Shown one piece after another: positions 19,184 through 27,711 of a DNA stretch of 64,000 nucleotides. This DNA comes from Cyanidium caldarium (Eukaryota > Rhodophyta > Bangiophyceae > Cyanidiales > Cyanidiaceae), in assembly GCA_026184775.1 (NCBI GenBank), contig JANCYW010000009.1, forward strand, positions 310,001-374,000, in the 5' to 3' direction. Within the stretch, counting starts at the first letter, position 1. Each line of letters begins with the position of its first letter. A model generated the notes under the pieces. The model was given only the letters and a program-made list of their open reading frames with translations, did no database searches and had not been told where the DNA came from. The position numbers and the translations under genes are program-made.

Positions 19184-21292
19184 TTAGATATGCCCTCCGG
19201 ACCGACCAGCATCGTCCGCAATCAGATGGGGACACAGTCGGGCAATGCGCTGGGCGATGCGGTGCGTGGCTTGACAGACCGCATCGATTTGCCAGGACGC
19301 CAGAGAGCGCGGCTGCCGATCCAGGGCGCTCGATGCCACCTCTCGTTCGGCAGCGGTATCGCCCGTGGTGCCGTCCAGCAGGCCCCCCGGGTGTCCGGCG
19401 AGCGCATCGTCGGCGGCAGCCACGAACACCTGGTGCGGACGCGAGGGGCGAAAGTAGATGCGCTCGTCGGCCTGGTCGATGTACGGGCCAGTGTCCTCCG
19501 TATCGTCGGATGCCGCACTTGCGGCTTCGGCACCGGAGCGCCCGGGCGTGGCGGCCGGGAGGCGTCCCTCGGCGATCATGCAGGCGGCCACCCGTTCGGC
19601 GCTCTCCTCCGCGCCCTGGACAGACGCGCTGGCGCCTACGGCATCCGATGCTTCGTGGTGACGGTGCACGGCGGCGTGCCGTTGCAGCTCTGCAAAGCCG
19701 ATGTTGTTGTACACCAGCGACAGGGCGGCGATGTTGTGTTCCAGCAGCGCCCGGTGCAACCATTCGCCGCGCTGATGCGGGAAGAGGAATTCGTCGACAA
19801 AATAACGCAGCTGCGGTCGGTCAGCACTGCTTCCGGTGCTGGACGCGCTCGGCAACCGCATCCGCCGATGTCGGCACAACGCCATGAACACATCCAGCGG
19901 AAAGCGCGCATCCACCGACTGGTCGCTGGCGTCGGCAGCGTATCGCCGCAATGCATCGCTGCCGATCAGCACGTGCAGCAGATGGGAGCGCTGCGCCCCG
20001 GCCGGTGCCAGCGCGATGGCGTTCGCCGCCCGCCGCAACAAGTGACGCATCAGCCACGGGTGATACGCGGCATCGGCTGCACGACGTTCCCACGCCGTCG
20101 CCTCCTCTTCGTGGCGTGGTGGCGATGCCGATGTCGACGACGCCTCGGCCGGCGACAATCGTCCCCGCATGGCACGCATGCGACTCTCCACGCTCTCTAC
20201 GTGCCGCTCCTCTTGCGCCTGTGTCCAATGCACCCAACGCTGATGCGCGTTCTCGATACCGAACAGCGCCGTCAAGTAGCCGCGGCCGGCGCGCAGAAAG
20301 TCGCCGCGGTAATCGGCCACGCGGGCGTGGGCCACCGTGGCGCCGCACGCCATGGCCGCATCGCCGCCGCTCTTGCGCAGCACCTCCTCCAACCGTTGCA
20401 GCCAAGCATCCGTCTCCGGTGTTTCCGCACTCTCCGTGGACGCTGCCGACCACGCGCTACTCTCCATCGTCTCGCAGGTGCGCGCCTTGGTGGCGTGGTA
20501 TTGGGCGCGGCGCAGCCACTCGGCCGCCGTCTCGCCACTGCCCCGCGGCTGTCGCTCCCAGCATTCCTCCTCCCAGGCGTCCAAGTAGAGCGAGGCGATG
20601 CGCACGTGAATGAGGAACGGGTCCATGCAGGCCGCGAAGCTGGACACGTCCACCAGCTGGGCCCAGGAGCCGGCGCCGCTGACCGGCGGCGCCGAGGCAG
20701 CAGCAGGTGATGATGGCGTCCGTTCAGTGAGCCCCTCGTTGGCCATCAACTCGGCAGCCGCCGTTCCAGCAACCGTGCCCGCTTCTGCGCCCACGGACTC
20801 CAATATCGCCGCCGCCTCCACATAATGTCCGCGGGCGGCGTAGATTTGGGCGATGCGGGAGCGCAACACCGCCAGCGCCTCGTTGAAACTCAGCGCCCGC
20901 GGTCCCTGCACCACCTCCAACACGTACTCTGCCACTGCCCGCAGATGCTCTTCGGGTATGGCGCAGTCGGTGGTAGCGCCGGCCACGCCTCCCTCGGGCG
21001 TCCCACGCTGGAACAGTCGCAACGGCCGCGCCGGACACAATCGCAGCAGCTCGTACACGAACACGGGCACCGCGCGACGCGACACCACCAGCGGCACCGT
21101 GTCCGATGTGCACACGTGCACGATGATACGGCCGAGCGGTGGATGTCGCGCGTCCGCCTCGCCGCGCTGGCACTCTGAGACGGTGCGCGCCAAGTGCGTT
21201 CGAAACAGCTCCAAGTACGTCTCACAGCGACGCTGCGGGTCGCGGATGGCATCTATCGCCGGGAACTTGGACTCGGGTCCAGGCGGGGTCAT
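19184..21292 (-). CDS. CSN4: COP9 signalosome subunit 4 (CSN4)
   Basis: The 702-residue protein is CSN4, enlarged by low-complexity insertions (the usual length is about 400). Family segments appear in the right order: LSFNEALAVLRSRIAQIYAA, VRIASLYLDAWE, VAHARVADYRGDFLRAGRGY, a stretch FVDEFLFPHQ, LLEHNIAALSLVYNNIGFAE (the PCI winged-helix region), VAACMIAEGRLP and YIDQADERIYF, then a final helix (IDAVCQATHRIAQRIARLCP). CSN4 is a PCI scaffold subunit of the nuclear complex that strips NEDD8 from cullins. Ala/Ser/Thr-rich inserts near residues 185-215 and 600-640 break the domain. The ATG at 21292 (MTPPGPES) is preferred to one 18 codons upstream. Confidence 0.85.
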   Translation of the reverse strand: MTPPGPESKFPAIDAIRDPQRRCETYLELFRTHLARTVSECQRGEADARHPPLGRIIVHVCTSDTVPLVVSRRAVPVFVYELLRLCPARPLRLFQRGTPEGGVAGATTDCAIPEEHLRAVAEYVLEVVQGPRALSFNEALAVLRSRIAQIYAARGHYVEAAAILESVGAEAGTVAGTAAAELMANEGLTERTPSSPAAASAPPVSGAGSWAQLVDVSSFAACMDPFLIHVRIASLYLDAWEEECWERQPRGSGETAAEWLRRAQYHATKARTCETMESSAWSAASTESAETPETDAWLQRLEEVLRKSGGDAAMACGATVAHARVADYRGDFLRAGRGYLTALFGIENAHQRWVHWTQAQEERHVESVESRMRAMRGRLSPAEASSTSASPPRHEEEATAWERRAADAAYHPWLMRHLLRRAANAIALAPAGAQRSHLLHVLIGSDALRRYAADASDQSVDARFPLDVFMALCRHRRMRLPSASSTGSSADRPQLRYFVDEFLFPHQRGEWLHRALLEHNIAALSLVYNNIGFAELQRHAAVHRHHEASDAVGASASVQGAEESAERVAACMIAEGRLPAATPGRSGAEAASAASDDTEDTGPYIDQADERIYFRPSRPHQVFVAAADDALAGHPGGLLDGTTGDTAAEREVASSALDRQPRSLASWQIDAVCQATHRIAQRIARLCPHLIADDAGRSGGHI

Positions 21293-21859
21293 GGGATGCG
21301 CCCGGAGGATGACGCTCTCGGGGCGGCTGTACACAGGGACGCGCACGCGCGCCAGGACCGCTGGAACGGATCGAAGATCAACTCAGGGGCTCATGGTGTC
21401 CAGAACGGCAGGAGCAGTGGCTAGGCGACTTGCTTCACGGAAGATTCCCTCCCTGCCTGCCCTTTGCAGCGCCCTCCGCAGCCGATACGACTGCCTCGGT
21501 CGGCGTCGCGCGCGGTGCAGCAGCGACCCGCGACAGCCGATCGATCGAGCACAACACGCGAGACACGTCACCGCGCGATCCGATTGCCCACCCGGGGCCA
21601 AGAGGGCGCGCGCCGCTGCGCCCCTCGAGCGGGATGCCTGCGGCAGGTGCACCAGCGCACGACCAGCTTGCAACGAGATGCGAGTGTTACGGTTGTGAAG
21701 AGCGCGTGGCCCTTTTCATCGTCGCCGGCGGTGACGCTACTGGTCGAGCCGATATTTGAGGGGTGCAGCGGATGCCGCCGTTGCCAGACACGCTGTCATC
21801 TCTGTGCGCTCTCTCCATCGAGTTGCCCGTGTTGCCATATACACGCCTCCTCCTGCCCC
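21293..21859. other. intergenic stretch, no supported gene
   Basis: Two reverse-strand genes flank this 567-base spacer. It holds the CSN4 promoter and the 3' flank of the SAM-domain membrane protein. I see no tRNA, repeat or convincing short reading frame. Confidence 0.4.
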
Positions 21860-23020
21860 TCAGAGGCGCCTCCTCGAGGCGGCGAACATCTGCTCGAGAA
21901 AGTCCCGCAGCAATTTGCGTTCGCCAAAGGTGAGCGGCGGTTGCGCCGCCGACAGCAACTCGGCCCGCTCGACTTGGGTGAGGCTGAGCACCACACGGCC
22001 GTCAATGTGTTCGCGTTCCATCCATTGGCATACTCGTCGCGGCACGCCGTAGATGGTGGCGGCGCGCGCTACATCGGCCGGCTTCCAGCGCAACATGCCT
22101 TCGGCGTTTTGCTGAATCCACTGGGGCAGTGCGCTCAGCGCATTCCCCGCGTTGGCGCCGTCCGGCCCGTGCGGTTGCCCTAGGATGACCGACGGACGCG
22201 CAGCTGATGGGCCGTAGAGGCGCTCGTCGAACTGGGCCAGCTCCTCTCGGGCGAAACGCAGATACTCTTCCTCTGCCGCCTCCTCTGCGGTATCGGGCAT
22301 CGTCGAGTGCCTCTCGGTGCCGGTTGCGGCGGGCACATCCGCCACGGTGGTCGACGGGGGCATGTTTTGCGACGCCACCTGCTGCCAGCGGCGTTTGCGG
22401 GCGTTTTGGAAGTAGCCCATCGCCATGATGATGGCCAGCGGCCACAGGATCCCCTTGAATACCATCGTCAGCGAGAAAAGCGGCAGCACCAGTAGCATCA
22501 ACGCGCCCGACAGCAACACGCCCACGGCGCCCAGCAGCGGCACCAGCCCCAGCAGTAGCGCCGGTGCGCCGAACAGCAGCGATATCACCAGCAGTTGCGA
22601 CAGCGACGCGGCCGCCGCCAGCACCAGCGGCGCCGAGAGCAGAAACACGCCCAACGCAACCACCGCGATGGCTGCCGACGGCGCCGGCACCGGTGGTCCG
22701 CCCTTGATGGAGAAGGTCATGAACTCACCGCGGAGCGCGGCGTCGAGACGGCGAGGCCAGCCGCCCAACCAGCCCGAGCGCGTCCGCGACGACCGACTGC
22801 GGCCGTTGCTGCGTTGGGTGTCAGCGGCGCGCCGGGCCATGGAGAGGGCGCGAGGGCAGGGCCGCGCGAACCCCGGGCGCCGCCGCGGTGAAGGGACGCG
22901 GGTGGCCTCGGTGGGGCGCACCACCCGCACGCGACGACATGGCGAGTCGGGGCACCAAGTAGTGAGAAACGCCCATGGCTGGCTGGGAAGAGACGCGTGC
23001 GCTGATGGCAGCGCGCTCAT
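21860..23020 (-). CDS. membrane protein with C-terminal SAM-like domain, probably plastid
   Basis: The protein of about 386 residues starts with 100 residues rich in Arg, Ser and Pro and poor in acids, typical of a plastid transit peptide. A continuous hydrophobic block follows (about 113-201) with three or four membrane helices, for example ALLLGLVPLLGAVGVLLSGA and KGILWPLAIIMAMGYF. After a linker, residues 315-383 resemble a SAM domain: WKPADVARAATIYGVP, EREHIDGRVVLSLTQ, LTFGERKLLRDFLEQM. That fits the SAM pattern of an IDG-x-x-L-L-x-L-T core and a G-x-R-x-K-L-L helix. I do not know a named family with this make-up. The ATG at 23020 was chosen for the transit-peptide-like start; the frame is open to 23278. 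Confidence 0.6.
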   Translation of the reverse strand: MSALPSAHASLPSQPWAFLTTWCPDSPCRRVRVVRPTEATRVPSPRRRPGFARPCPRALSMARRAADTQRSNGRSRSSRTRSGWLGGWPRRLDAALRGEFMTFSIKGGPPVPAPSAAIAVVALGVFLLSAPLVLAAAASLSQLLVISLLFGAPALLLGLVPLLGAVGVLLSGALMLLVLPLFSLTMVFKGILWPLAIIMAMGYFQNARKRRWQQVASQNMPPSTTVADVPAATGTERHSTMPDTAEEAAEEEYLRFAREELAQFDERLYGPSAARPSVILGQPHGPDGANAGNALSALPQWIQQNAEGMLRWKPADVARAATIYGVPRRVCQWMEREHIDGRVVLSLTQVERAELLSAAQPPLTFGERKLLRDFLEQMFAASRRRL

Positions 23021-23926
23021 GGCGCCGACGCAGCCGGTGAGGCAGGATGCGTGTGTGCGGCGGCGGAGGTAAGGCGGTCTGCAGTTTCGCGACGGGGTGG
23101 CGGGAGACTGCCTGACGAAAATCAATGGAGCGAGGTCGCGAGGTTGCACCGCGGAGGAGACGGCGGCGTTGCCGAGAGAGAGGAGGGAAAGGGCAGAGCG
23201 GTGAACAAGGCCCTGGTCGGGAGAGATCAAGGGTTGCTGCGGTTGTGAGTTTGTGGGGCGAGCCGGGCGGGCGGTCACTTTGTCACCGGTGCCTGTGTCG
23301 GGATGACGTGGGCGCCTTGACCGTCATGGCGAGACAGGAGCGGGACGCACGCAGGTCCATTCTGAATGGCACAGTCGCCAAGGTGGACGCAATGCCTGGT
23401 GAATAGGTGAGTCCGTGGCGCGCCAGGAAAGAGGTGGTCAGCGACACAGGGTGTTCGGTAGAAGTGATGGCGGTCCAAAGGCGCCTCAGTGGCCACATGC
23501 CATCGCCTCTCCACGAGAACACTCGGCAAGGCAGCACGGAACGTGGCCACCCATCTCCTCACGGGTGGTTTTTCCTCCCACTTGCAGCGCAACCACAGAA
23601 TAGAGCGTGCGTGGCGGTGCGCGATTCCGCGATCGCCCAAAATCCGCGCCGCCGACCGCAACTTGTCGCATCTGCGGCTCCAGCGACTTGCGATAGGCCG
23701 GTCCACCGTGCACCAGACGCACCCCAACCTACGGTGTCGCGCAGCGCGAGTCGGTCGATACGCGGGGCATTTCGCCGCTCAGACGTGGGATATGCTACAT
23801 GGTGCGGCGTGTGTGCAGCAGTTGTCTGGGCGTCGTCTGGACGATTGTCGTTATCGTTGGCCTACATTCGCGGAGTTTGTCTACCCTCGCGACCACCAAC
23901 TCTTATCAACAGCTTCGTAATATATC
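23021..23926. other. longest intergenic stretch (906 bases)
   Basis: The spacer lies between the divergent SAM-domain protein and the cupin gene. Long frames exist on both strands but none reads like protein: they are rich in Arg, Pro and His with no domain-like pattern. The part next to the cupin gene (about 23850-23925) is more AT-rich than the surroundings, as expected for a promoter. I see no tRNA, repeat or transposon remnant. Confidence 0.4.
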
Positions 23927-24748
23927 ATGGAGAGTGGAGCCTATCCTACTCGGCGCGGTTCGTCGCGCAGCATGTGGGTGTGGGCGGGCAGCGTGGCGTT
24001 CGCGGGTGTGCTGGGTTTCATCGCACTGGTGGTTGCCGCGGTGGCCATCACGCGTGTCGACGACAGCAGCCCGTCGACTTCGGTTGGCGGCTCGCCGTCG
24101 CTGCGCACAGTGTCGCGCGTCATCCAGCCCAGTATTGAGAGCGCACAGCTGCTGGATTTCGCCACCACGCTGGGTTTCAGCGACCGCGTGAGCACGCTGC
24201 AGGCCGGCGAGTCCAATTTCGCTTTCAACTTCAATACCGAGGCCGAGGCCGCGGTGAGCAACTCGTTCGGCTCGTTCCGTCTGGTGACCGGCGCACAGAA
24301 CAGCCTGCTGTACTCGATCGGACTATCGAACGCCGTCGTGACGCTGGAGAAGTGCGCGCTGCTGGAGTGGCACGCACACGTCAACTGCATCGAATACGAC
24401 TACGTCATCAGCGGCAGCGGCTACATGTCTATGTGGTCCGCCAACGGCTCGCTGGTGCTCGATCAGGTGCCGATGCAGCCAGGCGACGTGTTCGTGATCC
24501 CGCCCGGCTGGCCGCACGTGCAGTCGGCCTCGTCCAGCTCCAGTGGCAGTCCGCTCATCTTCGAGGCCACCTTCACCAGCGGTGACCCGCAGGTGTACTT
24601 CCTGGCCGGCGTGAACAGCATCTTCAACGAGGGACAAAAGTCGCAGCTCGCGTCGGATTTCAACGTCACCGGCAGCGAGTACAGCGGTTTCTTCGGGGCG
24701 GCCACCGGCGGCGGTATCATCTTCAACCGCACGTGCTCCAGCAGCTGA
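23927..24748 (+). CDS. membrane-anchored cupin (germin-like) protein
   Basis: The 273-residue protein has a short basic N-terminus, one membrane helix (about 17-43) and then a cupin_1 domain. Cupin motif 1 is complete: WHAHVNCIEYDYVISGSG gives His-x-His-x4-Glu-x6-Gly (His148, His150, Glu155). Motif 2 is GDVFVIPPGWPH, with the P-x-G-x2-H pattern and its metal-binding His; the final Asn is replaced by Ala. The orientation suggests a type II signal anchor or an uncleaved signal with the cupin outside the cytosol. Germin-like cupins bind manganese and may have oxalate oxidase or superoxide dismutase activity, or none. The C-terminus contains N-x-S/T sites. The short 3' spacer leads into the transporter gene on the same strand. 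Confidence 0.82.
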   Translation: MESGAYPTRRGSSRSMWVWAGSVAFAGVLGFIALVVAAVAITRVDDSSPSTSVGGSPSLRTVSRVIQPSIESAQLLDFATTLGFSDRVSTLQAGESNFAFNFNTEAEAAVSNSFGSFRLVTGAQNSLLYSIGLSNAVVTLEKCALLEWHAHVNCIEYDYVISGSGYMSMWSANGSLVLDQVPMQPGDVFVIPPGWPHVQSASSSSSGSPLIFEATFTSGDPQVYFLAGVNSIFNEGQKSQLASDFNVTGSEYSGFFGAATGGGIIFNRTCSSS

Positions 24749-24923
24749 GCGCGAAGGGAACGAAAGCAGAGGGGAACGTAGAGAGGGAGGGAGAGGGAGA
24801 CGGAGACGGATTTTCCGTCGAGATCGAACGCTAAAACGGAACTCTGGCGAGAGCGTGAAGGTATCCGACGCGTGCGGGTGTCGATTCCAGAGGGCACTGG
24901 ACGCTCCCGCACTTGTATTGCCG

Positions 24924-26372
24924 ATGGAGTCGACGGAAACATTCTATTGGAGCGACGGGCGAGCACCAATCGAAGACCTCGATGAAGTGTCCACTGTGAG
25001 GGTGTACGGCATGGCGTCGGCCATGCTGGGCTTGCAGTACTGCTGGGCGGTGCAGAACGGCTGGGCGACGTCGGTGCTGCTGGAGCTGGGACTGTCCAAG
25101 CGCTGGGTGGCGGCGGCGTGGCTGGCGGGGCCACTGGCAGGGCTGGTGATGCAGCCGCTGGTGGGCGTGGTGTCCGATAGGTGGCGGGGACGGTTGGGGC
25201 GGCGGTGTCCGTTTGTGTGGGGCGGGGCGCTGGGCACCGCGGCGGCGTTGTTGGCGTTTGCGTACGCGAGCGCGGTGGCCCGCTGCCTGCCGGGGGTGTC
25301 GGCGCTGGCGGTGGCGATGATCGCGTTTTGGTCGCTGGACTTTTCTATCAACGCGGTGCAGGCGGCATTGCGGGCGTTGATATACGATCAAGTGCCGGCG
25401 GCACGACAGGAGGGTGGCAACGGCGCGCTGGCGTTTTACACCGCGGCGGGCACCATTGTGGGTTACGGCCTCGGTGGCGCTCGACTGAACGGCCGGCTGC
25501 TGCCGTCCGGCTGGTTTGCGACCGACGCGCAGGCGCTGCTGGTGCTGGGTGCGGTTTTGGTGCTGGTGAGCGCCGCGGTCACCGTGGCGGCGTCGGTATC
25601 CCGGGACCGCCAACGAACCGAAGGTGATGTAGCCGACGCGTTGACGGCAGCGGCGGCGGATGCCAAAACGTCGGTACAGCAAATGCAGCAGCGATGGCGC
25701 GAGGCGGCGGCCACCGTGCGCGCCGCCCCACACCCTTTTTGGCACGTCTTCCTCATCCAACTCTTCTCCTGGTTCGCCTGGTTTGCCCTGTTCGTGTACG
25801 CCTCGTCGTGGTTCGGCGTCGAGGTGTACGGCGGTGAGCCGCACGCGACACCTGACAGCGCCGCGCGAAGACGTTACGACACGGGTGTGCGGCAGGCCAA
25901 TCGAGCGTTTGCCGCGCAGAATGTGTTGGCGGCGCTGTATGCTGCCGCACTGCCGCACCTGCCGTGCGAGCTCGGGTCGTGGCACAGCTGCACGATCAAG
26001 TACCTGTTCGCGCAGCTGGTGCAGGCGGCGGCGTTGTTGTTGATGCCGCTTTTGGGAGCGAATCGCGCATGGTTGGCGACGGCGCTGTTGATATCGCTGG
26101 GCGTGCCGTGGGCCAGCACCATGACCTTGCCCTGGGCCATCGTCGGGCGGCACGTGCAGAGCGCTGCGTATCGGTCAGACGCCGGATTGTATGCCGCTAC
26201 CCTCAACGCCAGTCAGTGTCTGTCGGAGATCCTGGTGTCGGTGCTCGGCGCGGGCATTGTTCGCGGCGATGACGGCGGCGGTGTCCCCGATCGCCAGTGG
26301 GTGCTCCTGCTACTGGGCGGGGTGTCGGCGGCGGTGGGCGCCGGGCTGGTGGCGGTATATCGCGTTTCCTGA
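24924..26372 (+). CDS. SUT/SLC45-type sugar transporter (MFS)
   Basis: The 482-residue protein is a 12-helix MFS transporter of the sucrose transporter/GPH family. The first helix (MLGLQYCWAVQNGW), the loop after helix 2 (WLAGPLAGLVMQPLVGVVSD) and the following RWRGRLGRRCPFVWGG match the SUT signature G-P-x2-G-x2-VQP-x-VG-x2-SDR and GRRRPF. Further helices can be followed to the end (VLLLLGGVSAAVGAGLVAVY). Family members carry sucrose or glucosides with protons, at the plasma membrane or vacuole. I chose the ATG at 24924, giving a short acidic cytosolic N-terminus; an upstream frame start at 24855 is possible. Confidence 0.82.
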   Translation: MESTETFYWSDGRAPIEDLDEVSTVRVYGMASAMLGLQYCWAVQNGWATSVLLELGLSKRWVAAAWLAGPLAGLVMQPLVGVVSDRWRGRLGRRCPFVWGGALGTAAALLAFAYASAVARCLPGVSALAVAMIAFWSLDFSINAVQAALRALIYDQVPAARQEGGNGALAFYTAAGTIVGYGLGGARLNGRLLPSGWFATDAQALLVLGAVLVLVSAAVTVAASVSRDRQRTEGDVADALTAAAADAKTSVQQMQQRWREAAATVRAAPHPFWHVFLIQLFSWFAWFALFVYASSWFGVEVYGGEPHATPDSAARRRYDTGVRQANRAFAAQNVLAALYAAALPHLPCELGSWHSCTIKYLFAQLVQAAALLLMPLLGANRAWLATALLISLGVPWASTMTLPWAIVGRHVQSAAYRSDAGLYAATLNASQCLSEILVSVLGAGIVRGDDGGGVPDRQWVLLLLGGVSAAVGAGLVAVYRVS

Positions 26373-26526
26373 AGCGTGGAGGTGTCGAGTCGGCGGGATG
26401 GGAGCGTGCTGGACCACTGGATGCGTCGCTCCTCGATCTGGGGTTTACGGACTCGTTCGCGTGTCCGACTCGATTTCGATACCCGCCTGCACGATGCAGT
26501 CACTTTTCCCATCTCCCTCTCGCTGT

Positions 26527-27426
26527 TTATCGTCCCCGGGCGGCGGCCGCTTGCCGTCGGGCGACCAGCTCGTCGAACATGCGCAACGCCTCGAAACCGT
26601 CGTCGGGCAAACGGTCCAGCACTGCATCGGCACCGTCGAACGCCTCGAAGCGGGTGAAGGCGCTCTTGGTGATCACGCACGGCAAGTTGGCCGCCTGTGC
26701 CGCCCGCATCCCGATGGCCGAATCCTCCACCACCACCGTCGTGGCCGCATCCAGTCGCAATTCGTCCAGCGCCAGGAGGTAAATGTCCGGCGCCGGCTTC
26801 TTGCGCTCCACCGCGTCACCAGCGTAGACGTGAATGCGCGCTGCCCGTCGTTCCCCCAGCAGATTCACAATAGCCCGCACCGCCTTCTCGTTCGAGGTGC
26901 TGCACACGGCCACCTGCATGCCCTGTCGCGCCAGCGCCGCGTCCACCAGCGACTCCACCCCGCGGCGCAGCGGGATGCGGCCCTTCTCCACCAGCTCCAT
27001 GAACAGTGCCGTCTTGCGCTGGTGCAGCTGACGCACCAGCTCGCGCTGCTCCTCGCGCGTGCGCGCCACATCCGGCCACCCGACTTCGTTGAAGTGCGCC
27101 GTCATGCGCTCCTTGCCACCGCCCACCTCCAGCAGCCGCCCGTACAGATTCACGTCCCAGGTGGCCAGCGCCTCGTCGATCTTGAATTCACGAAACGCCA
27201 TATTGAACGCCACCCGATGTCCGTCCCGCTCCGTGTCCGCCAACACCCCGTCGCAGTCGAAGAGAATGGCCTTGGCCTGGATCATGCGCAGCGAGAGAGA
27301 GGACAAGGTGGTGCCGGTGCGGGATGGGCGTCCCGCAACCAGCCGCGGACGATTCCGGGTGCACGCACGACAGGCTCCAGAGGAGCGCAGAGAACGTGCA
27401 GGAGGCGACACCACCACAAACGTCAT
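26527..27426 (-). CDS. CbbY-type HAD phosphatase (xylulose-1,5-bisphosphate phosphatase)
   Basis: The protein is a HAD-superfamily phosphatase very close in pattern to plant plastid CbbY. It shows the nucleophile motif FDCDGVLADTERDGHR, the family signature GGGKERMTAHF, motif II VAVCSTSNEKAV, KKPAPDIYLLA (motif III Lys) and VVVEDSAIGMRAA (motif IV). CbbY removes the Rubisco inhibitor xylulose-1,5-bisphosphate. The core starts at Met 27285; the frame is open to an ATG at 27426, and those 47 residues are Arg/Ser-rich and acid-free, as in a plastid transit peptide, so I report the longer form (299 residues). It ends 155 bp from the convergent transporter. Confidence 0.87.
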   Translation of the reverse strand: MTFVVVSPPARSLRSSGACRACTRNRPRLVAGRPSRTGTTLSSLSLRMIQAKAILFDCDGVLADTERDGHRVAFNMAFREFKIDEALATWDVNLYGRLLEVGGGKERMTAHFNEVGWPDVARTREEQRELVRQLHQRKTALFMELVEKGRIPLRRGVESLVDAALARQGMQVAVCSTSNEKAVRAIVNLLGERRAARIHVYAGDAVERKKPAPDIYLLALDELRLDAATTVVVEDSAIGMRAAQAANLPCVITKSAFTRFEAFDGADAVLDRLPDDGFEALRMFDELVARRQAAAARGR

Positions 27427-27711
27427 GTTGACTGCGAGTGCAGGGAGGAGAATGAGTGCTCGAGGTGGTCAATCTGGCGCGTGGATCGGCACCAGCACCA
27501 ACGGCCAGTGAGAGCACGCCCACGAGACGCGTCGTCGAGGAGCGGCACCATCGCTGCCGACGGGAGGCATCGACGAAGGCGATTCGGGCGGGTGAGACCT
27601 TCGCGGAGGGCGCTCTCGGTCTCGGTCTCGGTCTCTGCTTCCCATCGTGTGGGACACAACAGGAGACGACTCTGTCACTTGGAGTCACCGACAGTGGACG
27701 CACAGCAGTGT

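Noticed and set aside
23407-24138. 243-residue forward frame overlapping the cupin gene start
   Set aside because: It overlaps the cupin gene in another frame and has low-quality Arg/Pro/His composition.
26191-27711. Open frame extending the CBP80 gene upstream by 507 codons
   Set aside because: It runs antisense through the CbbY-type gene, has a chance-like Arg/His-rich composition and contains no CBP80 similarity; the ATG at 27712 fits the family.
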